A DNA stretch of 64,000 bases from Rhodospirillales bacterium 70-18 (GCA_001899585.1 MKWE01000047.1:62001-126000); one strand, 5' to 3'; shown: positions 37,706 to 48,037, counted from the stretch's first letter. The notes: generated by a model from the letters alone, not told the origin. Numbers and translations are program-made.

Positions 37706-38669
37706 ATGCCCATCAAGCGACGCAATCTGCTCAAAGCCGCCGGCGCGCTCCCCGTGCCGCTCGCCATGCCCAAATCTGGCCCGCGCGGCCGGGGCCAGCA
37801 CGCTGAAATTCGTCCCGCAGGCCGCCCTCGCCATCCTCGACCCGGTCTGGACCACCGCCACCGTCACCCGCAACCACGCCTTCCTGGTGTTCGACACGCT
37901 GTTCGGCCAGGACGCCAGCTACAAGCCGCGGCCGCAGATGGCCGAGGGCGCGGTGGCCGAGAACGGCGGCAAAGGCTGGACCATCAAGCTGCGCGACGGC
38001 CTGATGTTCCACGACGGCACCAAGGTGCTGGCGCGCGACTGCGTGGCCAGCATCCAGCGCTGGGGCAAGAACGACGCCTTCGGCCAAGCCCTGATGGCCG
38101 CCACCGACGCCATCACCGCGCCGGACGACAAGACCATCAAATTCGCCATGAAGAAGCCCTTCGCCCTGCTGCCGGACGCGCTGGCCAAGTTCACCGCCTA
38201 TGTTCCGGTCATCATGCCCGAGCGGCTGACCGCCGTGGCCGGCACCGACAAAGCCATGTGGAAGACCGGCGTCGGCGTTTTCACCCCCGGCACGCCGATG
38301 GCGTCCGAGGCCGGCATGGCCGCGCTGACCGCGCCGCGCGACATGGAGAAAGACCTGATCGCCGCCGGCTACAAGGGCGAGAAGGTCGTGCTGCTCGCGG
38401 TCTCTGACCTGCCGGTGCTGACCGCGGAATGCCAGGTGGGTGCGGACATGTTCCGCAAGATGGGCTTCAACCTCGATGAACAGGTGATGGACTGGGGCTC
38501 GGTGGTCGCCCGCCGCGCCAAGAAGGACCCGATCGACAAGGGCGGCTGGAACGTCTTCCTCACCTGCTGGTCGGCCACCGACATGTTCAACCCGGCCGGC
38601 CACCTCTCCCTGCGCGGCAACGGCGCGGCGGCCTGGTTCGGCTGGCCTAACCGCCGGCGGCGCCCATGA
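37706..38669 (+). pseudogene. Decayed ABC transporter substrate-binding protein (family 5)
   Basis: The start (MPIKRRNLLKAAGALPVPLAMP, Tat-like signal) is in one frame, and the mature protein (NLARAAGASTLKFVPQAAL... onward) is in the next. One extra A in CCCAAATCTGG around 37772-37774 explains the shift. The second frame runs through FHDGTKVLARDCVASIQRWG but then joins TAYVPVIMPERL directly to GTDKAMWKTGVGVF, so roughly the middle third of a normal protein of about 520 residues is missing. It also stops after AAWFGWPN, short of the usual C-terminal domain. Three independent lesions make a sequencing error unlikely. Confidence 0.82.
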
Positions 38670-38726
38670 TGCTTGCAGCGACAACCCGAACTGTTAGTAT
38701 AAATAACTTTCAGTCTGGGGGCATGG

Positions 38727-39107
38727 ATGGCCGACGATCTCGAAATTCCTTTCATCTTCGTTCCGCATGGCGCGCCGGAACCCACCGAGTGGATGGCGCT
38801 TCACCCCGGCTGGGTAAAATTCCCGGCGACATTCGTGCCGCACGCGATGGCGAACCGCCCCACGCCGGCTGATCCTTCCGGGTGGGAGCACGCTATCGCG
38901 CGCCGCCCGGCCATGGACGCCGATCCAGACGCCCTGGTGACCGATATCGCCGCCACCGACATGTTGGGAAGCCTCACTCTGGGCGTGGCAGTTCTGCTAG
39001 GAGCGTATTGGGCTGGCCGGAGCGATCTCCACGCCTCCACGAGACCGAGGCCGTCGATGAGCCGCATCGGATCGCTTCCCGACCACATCGGCTCACCCTA
39101 TGGCTGA
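38727..39107 (+). CDS. Hypothetical protein upstream of an Imm11-like gene
   Basis: This is a 126-residue ORF I do not recognise. The first 40 residues (IPFIFVPHGAPEPTEWMALHPGW, in part) look like a folded start; the rest has a weakly hydrophobic segment (GSLTLGVAVLLGAYWAG) and a Ser/Arg/Pro-rich tail. It overlaps the next ORF by eight bases, so the two are probably translated together. Its place before an immunity-type gene raises the idea that it is a remnant of a polymorphic toxin or its trafficking region. Codon use looks somewhat less GC-biased than neighbours. The upstream TATAAAT at 38695-38705 may be part of a promoter. Confidence 0.5.
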   Translation: MADDLEIPFIFVPHGAPEPTEWMALHPGWVKFPATFVPHAMANRPTPADPSGWEHAIARRPAMDADPDALVTDIAATDMLGSLTLGVAVLLGAYWAGRSDLHASTRPRPSMSRIGSLPDHIGSPYG

Positions 39108-39807
39108 GACGAAGCTGACAAACCAGGGGCTTTGGCTCCTGCGGTATGAGCCCTACGCCAGCGCCAAGATCGACTGGCATCTCGCCAGAAGCGGCAGACC
39201 GAAATTACTGAACGAACGCGAAGTGAAAGACGCGGAGCATGCCCTGAGGATCGCTTCTGGCAATGCCGCCTTCAACGGCAGCCCGTTGCCCGCCGAGGTG
39301 CCGTCCGTGCAACTTGCGATGCCGGATACGGGCAATCCCCCTGACTATTTCGGCATCGCCGGCTGGAAGTTCTGCTCCCGGCGCTTCCGCGAGGCGCTCG
39401 ACCAGCCGGAACACGTGGTGCAGTTCGCGCCGGTCGATTTCATTGGCGGTGGGGCGCGGGCGCGGGCGCAGGAGTACCGCCGGCTGCGCGTCCTCGCCTG
39501 CCAGCCGGCGATGGACATGCAGCACTCGGACTACGTACCCACCGACGGCTGTGATCCGGTCACCGGCAAACCCCGTCCGGAGGCGCTTTACGTCCGGCGC
39601 TACGCTCTCCTCGAAAACCTGCAACCAAAGACCGGTATCTTCCGTATCGACCTGACGCCGGGAGACGTGATGGTCACCGACGCGGTGGCCGAGCAGGTGC
39701 TGCGGGCCGGCTGCACCGGCGTCGAATTCCTCGACCCGACCGTGCGCACCTCCTCCGACATGCGTCGCGTCCGTACCGCGACCGGGGTGGCGGAACTGTG
39801 GATATGA
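39100..39807 (+). CDS. Imm11-family (DUF1629) immunity-like protein
   Basis: This 235-residue protein has the layout of the Imm11/DUF1629 family. A variable N-terminal half is followed by FCSRRFREALDQPEHVVQFAPVDF near residues 90-112, then YxxLRVLACQPAMDMQHSDY. IFRIDLTPGDVMVTDAVAEQVLRAGCTGVEFLDP lies near the C-terminus (quoted in overlapping parts). Such proteins neutralise polymorphic toxins of neighbours. No full toxin gene is present here, only the short ORF at 38727, so this may be an orphan immunity gene. The assignment is from memory of the family pattern, not a search. Confidence 0.6.
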   Translation: MAETKLTNQGLWLLRYEPYASAKIDWHLARSGRPKLLNEREVKDAEHALRIASGNAAFNGSPLPAEVPSVQLAMPDTGNPPDYFGIAGWKFCSRRFREALDQPEHVVQFAPVDFIGGGARARAQEYRRLRVLACQPAMDMQHSDYVPTDGCDPVTGKPRPEALYVRRYALLENLQPKTGIFRIDLTPGDVMVTDAVAEQVLRAGCTGVEFLDPTVRTSSDMRRVRTATGVAELWI

Positions 39808-39810
39808 CCT

Positions 39811-41010
39811 TCAAAACGAGCGCGGCATCCCCAGCACATGCTGCCCCACATAGGACAGCACCAGGTTGGTCGAGATCGGCGCGATCTGGTACAGCCGCGC
39901 TTCCCGCCATTTCCGCTCCACGTCGTATTCCCGCGCGTAGCTGAACCCGCCATGGGTCTGCATGCAGGCCTCGGCCGCCTGCCAGGTCGCCTCGCTGGCC
40001 AGCATCTTGGCGATATTGGCGTCGGCGCCACACTCCTTCCCGGCCGCGAACAGCGCCGCCGCTCGCCGGCACACCATGTCGGCGGCCTCCAGCGCCGCCC
40101 AGGCCCGCGCGATGGGGAATTGCACCGCCTGGTTCTGCCCGATCGGCCGCCCGAACACCCGCCGCTCGTTGGCGTAGGCCACCGCCTTCTTCACGAACCA
40201 CCGGCCGTCGCCGACGCATTCGCTGGCCACCAGGATGCGCTCGGCGTTCATGCCGTCGAGGATATAGCGGAACCCCCGCCCCTCCTGGCCGATCAGGCTG
40301 TCCGCCGGAATCGTCAGGTTGTCCATGAAGATCTCGGTGGTGTTGTGGTTGATCATCGCCTTGATCGGGCGGATCTCCAGCCCGTTGCCGCGCGCCTCCC
40401 GCAGGTCCACCAGGAACACCGACAGGCCGTCGGACTTCTTCGTCACCTGGTCCAGCGGCGTGGTGCGCGCCAGCAGCAGCATCAGGTCCGAGTGCGCCGC
40501 CCGGCTGGTCCACACCTTCTGGCCGTTCACCACGTAATGGTCGCCCTCGCGCACCGCGCGCGTGCGCAGGCTGGTGGTGTCGGTCCCGCTGGTCGGCTCA
40601 GTCACCCCGAATGCCTGCAGGCGCAGCTCGCCGCTGGCGATCTTGGGCAGATATTTCTGCTTCTGCCGCTCGCTGCCGTGCCGCAGCAGCGTGCCCATGA
40701 TGTACATCTGCGCATGCCCCTGGCTGGCCGTGCAGCCCGAGGCATTGATCTCCTCCAGGATCACCGCCGCCGCGCGCAGCTTCAGCCCGGTGCCACCGTA
40801 TTCTTCCGGGATCAGCGAGGCAAGGAAGCCGTGCTTCGTCAATTCCTCGACGAAAGCGGTCGGATACGCCTCCTTTTCCTCCAGATCGCGCCAGTATTCG
40901 CCGGGAAAATGCGCGCAGATCCGCTGCACCGCCTGGCGCAGCTCAGGGTAGTCCTCCCCCGCCGGCACCATGGTCAGGTCCTCGCCCGCCGCCTCGTCCA
41001 CATCCGACAT
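39811..41010 (-). CDS. Acyl-CoA dehydrogenase family protein
   Basis: This is a 399-residue FAD-dependent enzyme that makes an alpha,beta-double bond in acyl-CoA. The N-terminal helical domain contains LIPEEYGGTGL. The middle beta domain has FGVTEPTSGTDTTSLRTRA (FAD contacts) and VVNGQKVWTSRA. The C-terminal domain has ERRVFGRPIGQNQAVQFPIA and [33 protein letters not shown] precedes the ATG at 41010. It is divergent from a CoA-transferase 117 bases away, and the pair probably handles one catabolic acyl compound. Confidence 0.92.
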   Translation of the reverse strand: MSDVDEAAGEDLTMVPAGEDYPELRQAVQRICAHFPGEYWRDLEEKEAYPTAFVEELTKHGFLASLIPEEYGGTGLKLRAAAVILEEINASGCTASQGHAQMYIMGTLLRHGSERQKQKYLPKIASGELRLQAFGVTEPTSGTDTTSLRTRAVREGDHYVVNGQKVWTSRAAHSDLMLLLARTTPLDQVTKKSDGLSVFLVDLREARGNGLEIRPIKAMINHNTTEIFMDNLTIPADSLIGQEGRGFRYILDGMNAERILVASECVGDGRWFVKKAVAYANERRVFGRPIGQNQAVQFPIARAWAALEAADMVCRRAAALFAAGKECGADANIAKMLASEATWQAAEACMQTHGGFSYAREYDVERKWREARLYQIAPISTNLVLSYVGQHVLGMPRSF

Positions 41011-41127
41011 CTTCGTTCCCCTCCCGGCTGGAACAGGCGGCATAGGCGCGCCGGCGCCGCCGGTCAACGCGTTGACCCCGCCGCCGCGGCCTCCCTACTC
41101 TGCACCCGGAATCGGAGGAAACGACGC

Positions 41128-42264
41128 ATGACCACGACGCGCCCGCTGGCCGGGCTGAAGGTGCTGGAGATCGGCCACTCCATCGCCGCCCCCTATGCCG
41201 GCATGATCCTGGGCGAGCTGGGCGCGGACGTGGTCAAGATGGAAAACCCCGGCCATGGCGACTACGCCCGCGGCTGGGGCCCGCCCTTCTCGCGCGGCAG
41301 CGCCACAGTGTTCCAGGCGGTCAACCGCGCCAAGCGCGGCATCACCACCGACCTCAAGGACGATGCCCAGCGCGCCCGCCTGCGCAAGCTGGTGATCGAC
41401 GAGATGGACGTGGTGATGCACAACCTCAAGCCTGGCGCGCCAGAGCGGCTGGGCCTGGGCGCCGCCGGCCTGCTGGCCGAGAAGCCCTCGCTGATCTACT
41501 GCAACCTCGGCGCCTTCGGCGCGCGCGGCCCGCTCGCCGGCCATCCTGGCTACGACCCGCTGATGCAGGCATTCGGCGGCCTGATGTCCATGCTCGGCGA
41601 AGACGGCCGGCCGCCGGTGCGCGTCACCGCCTCGATCATGGATCTCGGCACCGGCATGTGGACGGTGATCGGCATCCTGGCCGCCATCATCGAGCGCGCC
41701 CGCACCGGCCGCGGCGGCACCATCGACACCTCGCTGTTCGAGACCTCATGCGCCTGGATGGGCATCCACCTGGCCGATTTCCTGCAATCCGGCCAGCTCC
41801 CGAAGCGCACCGGCTCGGGCGTGGGCATGATCGTGCCCTACCAGGTGTTCGCCACCTCGGACGGCTACCTGATGGTCGCCGCCGGCAACGACTCGCTGTT
41901 TCAGCGTCTGTGCGGCGCCCTTTCCCGCCCCGACCTCGCCGCCGACCCCCGCTTCCTGAAGAACGCCGGCCGCGTCGAGAACCGCCCTGCCCTGATCGGC
42001 GCGCTGGCCGAGACCTTCGCCGCCCAGCCCGCCGCATTCTGGACCGAGAAGCTTGAAGCCCTCGGCGTCCCCTGCGGTCCAGTGCAGACCCTCGACCAGG
42101 TGGTCGCCCACCCCCAGACCGCCGCGCTGGGCATCCTGCAGGACGCCCCTGACGCCAGCATGCGCACCATCGGCCTGCCGCTCAGCTTCGATGGCGCCCG
42201 CCCGCAATGGCAGCGCGCGGCCCCGGCATTGGGCGAGCACAACCACGAGGTGTTCCGCAAGTAG
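41128..42264 (+). CDS. CaiB/BaiF family (class III) CoA-transferase
   Basis: This is a 378-residue protein with GLKVLEIGHSIAAPYAGM, GELGADVVKMENP, and VNRAKRGITTDLKD. The catalytic aspartate is expected in SIMDLGTGMW, by analogy with formyl-CoA transferase. GGAGGAAAC precedes the ATG. It is a second paralogue, separate from the one at 8093, and about a third identical to it by eye. Coupled to the divergent acyl-CoA dehydrogenase, it may activate the acid that the dehydrogenase then oxidises. Confidence 0.92.
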   Translation: MTTTRPLAGLKVLEIGHSIAAPYAGMILGELGADVVKMENPGHGDYARGWGPPFSRGSATVFQAVNRAKRGITTDLKDDAQRARLRKLVIDEMDVVMHNLKPGAPERLGLGAAGLLAEKPSLIYCNLGAFGARGPLAGHPGYDPLMQAFGGLMSMLGEDGRPPVRVTASIMDLGTGMWTVIGILAAIIERARTGRGGTIDTSLFETSCAWMGIHLADFLQSGQLPKRTGSGVGMIVPYQVFATSDGYLMVAAGNDSLFQRLCGALSRPDLAADPRFLKNAGRVENRPALIGALAETFAAQPAAFWTEKLEALGVPCGPVQTLDQVVAHPQTAALGILQDAPDASMRTIGLPLSFDGARPQWQRAAPALGEHNHEVFRK

Positions 42265-42305
42265 CACCTCCACGTGCGGCGCAGGCGCAAGCCTGCCCGT
42301 GCGCG

Positions 42306-43340
42306 CTATGTCCCGGCGCTGAAGCCGCGCCGCAAGGCGTCCAGTATCGCCGCCGCCACCGCCGCGTGCGCCGCCTCGCGCGCCGGCCCCGAATGAGCGC
42401 ACAACCCGGCTTCCCCGCCTGACCCCGCCAGGATCATGGCGCCCTTCGGCGTGCAGTCCGGAAACGAGCTGAACGGCGGCGCATTCGGGATCGCCACATA
42501 GCGGGCACCAGGAATTTTCGTTGCAAGAACAGACGCATCGAGCCGCGCGGGAATCGAACCTGGCCGGCCAAGATTGACCAGACTGACCGGCACCGCCATG
42601 GCGCCAAGGCTGTCGCCGGCCAGCGCCGCGCCCAGCTCCGGATCCACCGCCACCACTGTGCGCACCCGCGCATCCCGGTTGGAGCGTTCGAGCAGCCCGG
42701 CGTCCGCCTGGTGCGGATCGATCCCGCCGCTGGCGAACCACGCGCAGTCCGTCCCCATCGCACCGGCGTCGCAAGACCGCCCGAACGCCGCCGCATCCAC
42801 ACGCGCGCCCGCCAGCTCCAGCACCGCATATCCGCCGAGGAAGAAGCCGACCGCGCCGACCCGCCCGGTATCGATCCGCCCGCCCAACTCCCGCGCCGCC
42901 ATCACCGCATCCAGCGCGGCGGCAAGATCGGCCGGCCGCAGCCACACCTCGCGCAGCGCCAGCGCGGTTGCCGGCCCGTCCGGCAATCGCGGCGGCTGCG
43001 TCACCACCGCGACGTAGCCACGCTCCGCCAACGCGCGCGCCAACCAGCCGGCGGTGTTCGCCGCCGCCCGGAACCCGCCATGTGCGATCAGCGCCAGCGG
43101 AAAGCGCCCGGGCGCCACGGCCGCGTCGCGCAACGCCGGCGTGCCACGAAACACGGCGTTCCCACCCACCTGCACCGGGGCGCCACTCGCGTCGCTCGGA
43201 TACCATACGGTGGCATGCAGCACGCCATGCCGCTCGGGCGCCGGCACCGGAATGTCGCGAACGCCGACACCCCCGGCATCGGCACGCCCACCCCCGCCGA
43301 GAACCAGCGCGGCGACCAGCAACAGCACCGAAACCCGCAT
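42306..43340 (-). CDS. Predicted alpha/beta hydrolase (dienelactone hydrolase/PAF-acetylhydrolase-like) lacking its nucleophile
   Basis: This is a 344-residue exported alpha/beta-fold protein with a Sec-type signal (about 1-22). It follows the COG4188 layout: HATVWYPSD, FPLALIAHGGFRA (oxyanion-hole side), a lid, and a C-terminal domain. The nucleophile elbow, normally G-x-S-x-G-G, reads GFFLGG at residues 165-170: residue 167 is Phe (TTC), where Ser is expected. The rest of the fold looks intact and the frame is open, so this may be a non-enzymatic or altered-function member. It ends 41 bases before the CoA-transferase stop, in convergent orientation. Confidence 0.82.
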   Translation of the reverse strand: MRVSVLLLVAALVLGGGGRADAGGVGVRDIPVPAPERHGVLHATVWYPSDASGAPVQVGGNAVFRGTPALRDAAVAPGRFPLALIAHGGFRAAANTAGWLARALAERGYVAVVTQPPRLPDGPATALALREVWLRPADLAAALDAVMAARELGGRIDTGRVGAVGFFLGGYAVLELAGARVDAAAFGRSCDAGAMGTDCAWFASGGIDPHQADAGLLERSNRDARVRTVVAVDPELGAALAGDSLGAMAVPVSLVNLGRPGSIPARLDASVLATKIPGARYVAIPNAPPFSSFPDCTPKGAMILAGSGGEAGLCAHSGPAREAAHAAVAAAILDALRRGFSAGT

Positions 43341-43355
43341 GGCGATACCAGCCCC

Positions 43356-43745
43356 TCAGCCGAGCAGATGCACGAGGATCATCCCCATCCCCACCACCGA
43401 AACCGCCCAGCACAGCGTCCGCAGCCATGGGATGCCGACGATATAGACCACCGGATGCGCCGCCCGCGCCCACACGAACAACGCGCAACCGGTCAGCGCC
43501 GCCCCGTCCGCCCGCCCGGCCAGATGCGCGGCGACCACCAGCGCGATGAACAGCGGCAGGTTTTCCATCATATTGCGATGCGCCCGATACGCCCGTCCGG
43601 CCCATCCCGTCGTCGCCGGCAGGTTCTCCCGGTTGCCCGCCAGCGCCGGCAAGCCCACCTGCAACATGGCGCCGAACACGGCCACCACCACCAGCACGAA
43701 CGCCAGCGCCACACTCCAAACCAGCCAGACAAGATCCGCCGTCAT
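43356..43745 (-). CDS. MAPEG family membrane protein
   Basis: This 129-residue, four-helix membrane protein belongs to the eicosanoid/glutathione-metabolism (MAPEG) superfamily. The family's central RAYRAHRNMMENLPLFIALVV is present, including the Arg-rich turn and the Asn-Met-Glu-Asn segment that binds glutathione in animal members; bacterial roles are mostly unknown. A GGGAGG ribosome site precedes the ATG at 43745. It lies just upstream of the exported hydrolase on the same strand, 15 bases apart. Confidence 0.85.
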   Translation of the reverse strand: MTADLVWLVWSVALAFVLVVVAVFGAMLQVGLPALAGNRENLPATTGWAGRAYRAHRNMMENLPLFIALVVAAHLAGRADGAALTGCALFVWARAAHPVVYIVGIPWLRTLCWAVSVVGMGMILVHLLG

Positions 43746-43898
43746 CGCAAACCTCCCTCCCATCCGACACAGGCAGACGCATCGTACTGTAACAGCCCCG
43801 CATCGTCACCGACCTTTCGCCGGCCGCCCGCGCACCCCATCTACCTCCTGTCGCCACCCCGCGTGGCCCGCACCGCATCGCGCTACAGGAGAGATCGC

Positions 43899-44248
43899 AT
43901 GGGCATTCTCGACGTCATCATGAACCAGTTCGCCGGCGACAGCGGCACCCGGCCCTGGCTGCCGCGCGTCATGGAGGGCCTGTTCGCCCCAGCGCCCGAC
44001 GGCATCGGCCTGCACACGCTGCTCGCCCGCATGGACCAGGCCGGGCTGGGATCGATCGCCCATTCCTGGACCGGCGAGGGCCCGAACCAGCCGATCACCG
44101 CCGACCAGCTCCGCACCGTGCTGAACCCGCACGAACTCACCCGCATCAGCACCCATGCCGGCCTGACCGAGCACGAGGTGCTGGGCGAACTCACCGAACA
44201 CCTGCCCGGCGTCGTCGACCAGCTGACCCTCAACGGCAAACGCCCCGA

Positions 44249-44252
<4 letters not shown>
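43899..44252 (+). CDS. YidB-like (DUF937) protein
   Basis: This 117-residue cytoplasmic protein of the YidB family starts MGILDVIMNQFAG. The family core is visible: a Gly-rich helix region (LHTLLARMDQAGLGSIAHSWTGEGPNQPI), TADQLRTVL, and LTEHLPGVVDQLTLNG (quoted in parts). Function is unknown across bacteria. AGGAGAG precedes the ATG. Its stop codon overlaps that of the convergent dppF gene by two bases. Confidence 0.88.
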
Positions 44253-45231
<979 letters not shown>

Positions 45232-45235
<4 letters not shown>

Positions 45236-46227
45236 GCCACCGCCCCCACCAGCGGCGCGCCCAGTTCATCGGCCGCGAAGCAGGCGCTGGCATGCCCCTC
45301 CGCCCAATCCGTCAACCGCGGCCGCTCAGTGCCGCAGACCGGCCGCGCATGGGTGCAGCGCGGCGCGAAGGCACAGCCCGCCACCGGCCTGTCGATGCGC
45401 GGCGGCTGCCCCGGAATCGGCACCAGCCGCTCGCGCGCCGTCCCGGTGCCGGGCATCGAGCGCAGCAGCGCGTCGGTATAGGCATGGCGCGGCCCGCCGA
45501 ACACCGCCCCCACCGTGCCGGTCTCGCACAGCCGCCCGGCATACATCACCGCCACCCGGTCGCAGGTCTCGGCCACCACGCCCAGGTCGTGCGTCACCAG
45601 CACCAGCGCCATCCCCAGCTCGTCCACCAGCCGCAGCAGCAATTGCAGGATCTGGTCCTGGATCGTCACGTCCAGCGCCGTCGTCGGCTCGTCGGCCAGC
45701 AGCAGCGCCGGCTCGGCGGCCAGGGCGATGGCGATCATCGCCCGCTGCCGCATGCCGCCGGAGAACTCGTGCGGATACTGCGCCAGCCGCGCCGCCGCCG
45801 AGGCGATGCCGACCAGTCCGAGCAGTTCCACCGCCCGCGCCCGCCGCGCCCGCCCGTCCAGCGACGTATGCGCCACCAGCACCTCGTCGATCTGCTGGCC
45901 GATCGGCAGCACCGGGTTCAGCGCCGACATCGGCTCCTGGAACACCATCGCCACCTGCCCGCCGCGCAGCCGCCGCAGCCGCTCGGCCGGCAGCGCCAGC
46001 ATGTCCTCGCCGCGCCACAGCACCTGCCCGCTCACCGTCGCGTTGGCATGCAGCAGCCGCGGGATCGCCCGCAGCGTCACCGACTTGCCGGAGCCGGACT
46101 CACCCACGATCCCCAGCACCTCGCCGGCACCCACGGTGAAATCCAGCCCGTCGACCGCATGCACCGCCCCGCGCGGCGTGGCGAACACCACGCCCAGGTC
46201 GCGCACCTCCAGCAGCGGCGCATTCAT
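45232..46227 (-). CDS. Dipeptide/oligopeptide ABC transporter ATP-binding protein (DppD type)
   Basis: This is a 331-residue ATPase partner of the DppF-type protein. It has Walker A GESGSGKS, signature [14 protein letters not shown], Walker [12 protein letters not shown], and the switch His in [17 protein letters not shown]. The C-terminal cysteine cluster is [19 protein letters not shown]. The start is the ATG at 46227, overlapping the DppC stop by four bases, as is common in this operon type. Upstream in-frame sequence to 46434 belongs to the permease. Confidence 0.92.
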
Positions 46228-47048
46228 CGCTTCACCTCCAGCAGGTCGGCCAGCCCGTCCCCGGCCAGCGAGAACCCCAGCCCCGCCAGCACGATCGCCA
46301 CGCCGGGAAACAGCGTGATCCACGGCGCCGTGGTGAAGAAATTCTTGCCGTCGGCGATCAGCACCCCCCATTCGGCGGTCGGCGGCTGCGCCCCCAGCCC
46401 CAGATAGCCCAGGCTGGAGCCGAGCAGGATGCACAGCGCCATGTCGGTCACCGAATACACCAGCACCGGGCGCAGCGCGTTGGGCAGGATATGGCGGAAC
46501 ACGATGCGCGCGGTGGAATAGCCAAGCACCCGCGCCGCCGCCACATAGTCGCTGTTGCGCTGCACCATCACCTCGCCGCGGATCAGTCGCGCATAGGCGA
46601 CCCAGCCGACGCAGGCCACGGCGATATACATGTTCACCAGCCCCGGCCCCAGCACGGCAACGATGGCGATCACCAGCACCAGGAACGGGAAGGTCACCAC
46701 CAAATCCACCAGCCGGCCGAACACCGCATCCAGCCAGCCGCCGTACCAGCCCACCGCCAGCCCGATCAGCGTGCCGATCATCAGCGGGAACACCACCGAG
46801 AACAGCGCGATCTGCAAATCCACCGACGAGGCCGCGATCGTCCGCGCCAGCATATCGCGCCCGAACTGGTCGGTGCCGAACGGATGCGCCCAGGAGGGTG
46901 CCGCCGTCAGCGCCGCGAAGTCGAACGCCAGCGGATCAGTCGGCCACAACAGCTGCGGCGCCGCCGCGCACAGCAGCAGCAGCGCCAATATCCCCAACCC
47001 CAGCCACAACGGCACACTGATCCGCCTCATGCCGGACCGCCAGCGCAT
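46224..47048 (-). CDS. Dipeptide/oligopeptide ABC transporter permease (DppC type)
   Basis: This is a 274-residue inner-membrane permease. The N-terminal helix, the periplasmic segment with HPFGTDQFGRDMLARTI, and the EAA loop (YVAAARVLGYSTARIVFRHILPNALRP) are as expected for DppC. The start is uncertain: ATG at 47048 is chosen as it leaves 26 bases after the DppB stop. A GTG at 47102 overlapping DppB and an ATG at 47030 are alternatives. Confidence 0.88.
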   Translation of the reverse strand: MRWRSGMRRISVPLWLGLGILALLLLCAAAPQLLWPTDPLAFDFAALTAAPSWAHPFGTDQFGRDMLARTIAASSVDLQIALFSVVFPLMIGTLIGLAVGWYGGWLDAVFGRLVDLVVTFPFLVLVIAIVAVLGPGLVNMYIAVACVGWVAYARLIRGEVMVQRNSDYVAAARVLGYSTARIVFRHILPNALRPVLVYSVTDMALCILLGSSLGYLGLGAQPPTAEWGVLIADGKNFFTTAPWITLFPGVAIVLAGLGFSLAGDGLADLLEVKR

Positions 47049-47074
47049 GGCGCGCGCCACGCCCCCGGCCGCGC

Positions 47075-48013
47075 TCACCGCCCCACCCGCGGGTCCAGCC
47101 ACATCTGCACCACATCGCTCACCAGCAGCGCCAGCGAGACCAGCACCGCCAGCACCAGCGTCAGCGCCTGGATCACCGGGTAATCCCGCGCGAAGATGCT
47201 ATCCACCATCAGCCGCCCCACCCCCGGCACCGCGAACACGCTCTCGGTGATCACCGCGCCGCCCAGCAGCGAGCCGATCTGCAACCCCACCAGCGTCACC
47301 GTCGCGATCAGCGCGTTGCGCAGCACGTGGCGAAACAGCACCACCCGCCCGCGCAGCCCCTTGGCGCGGGCGAAATCCACGTATTCCGCCGTCAGCACCT
47401 GCAGGATGGAGGCGCGCAGGCTGCGCATCACCACCGCGGCAAAGCTCAGCGCCAGCGTCAGCGCCGGCAGGAACAGGTGGTACAGGTGCTCGCCCGCCGT
47501 GTCGCCATAGCCGCCCACCGGAAACCAGCGCAGCCAGCCCGCGAACACCGTCAGCAGCACCAGCCCTACATAGAACACCGGCGAGGACAACCCTACCTGG
47601 AACACCGAGCGGATCAGCAGGTCCGGCCAGCGATTGGCCGTCAGCGCCGCCACGAACGCCATCGGCACCGCCACCGCCACCGCGATCAGCGTCGCCATCC
47701 CGCTCAGCAGCAGCGTCACCGGCAGCCGGTCGCCGATCAGCTTCAGCACCGGCACATGGAATGCCAGCGAATCCCCCAGCCGCCCCCGCGCCACCGATTC
47801 CAGAAACGAGAGCATCTGCGCCCCGATCGACCGGTCCAGCCCCAGCTGGTGCGTCATCCGGTTGATCGCCGCGTCCGACGCCCGCTCCCCCAGCATGGAG
47901 GAGACGATGTCGCCCGGCAGCAGTCGTGCCAGCACGAACACCGCAACCCCGATCAGCAGGAAGGTCGGGATGACCTGCAACAGGCGCAGGAGCAGCCAGG
48001 TGCTGCGGTTCAT
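47075..48013 (-). CDS. Dipeptide/oligopeptide ABC transporter permease (DppB type)
   Basis: This is a 312-residue inner-membrane permease with six helices. The family landmarks are the first helix, the GERASDAAINRMTHQLGLD periplasmic loop, and the EAA loop (AEYVDFARAKGLRGRVVLFRHVLRNAL). GAVITESVFAVPGVGRLMVDSI follows near the C-terminus. It follows the binding-protein gene across the AT-rich hairpin at 48038, which may set the ratio of receptor to membrane parts. Confidence 0.92.
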   Translation of the reverse strand: MNRSTWLLLRLLQVIPTFLLIGVAVFVLARLLPGDIVSSMLGERASDAAINRMTHQLGLDRSIGAQMLSFLESVARGRLGDSLAFHVPVLKLIGDRLPVTLLLSGMATLIAVAVAVPMAFVAALTANRWPDLLIRSVFQVGLSSPVFYVGLVLLTVFAGWLRWFPVGGYGDTAGEHLYHLFLPALTLALSFAAVVMRSLRASILQVLTAEYVDFARAKGLRGRVVLFRHVLRNALIATVTLVGLQIGSLLGGAVITESVFAVPGVGRLMVDSIFARDYPVIQALTLVLAVLVSLALLVSDVVQMWLDPRVGR

Positions 48014-48037
48014 GTGGGCGTCGCCAGGGAAGGAAGG

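Noticed and set aside
38673-38705. TTGCAG ... TATAAAT promoter upstream of the 38727 ORF
   Set aside because: The -10-like TATAAAT is fair, but spacing to the -35-like box is about 19 bases and the match is not strong enough to list as a separate feature.
42538-42563. tRNA-like T-arm (GGTTCGATTCC on the minus strand)
   Set aside because: It lies inside an intact hydrolase coding frame and I cannot build an acceptor stem or anticodon arm around it; chance match.
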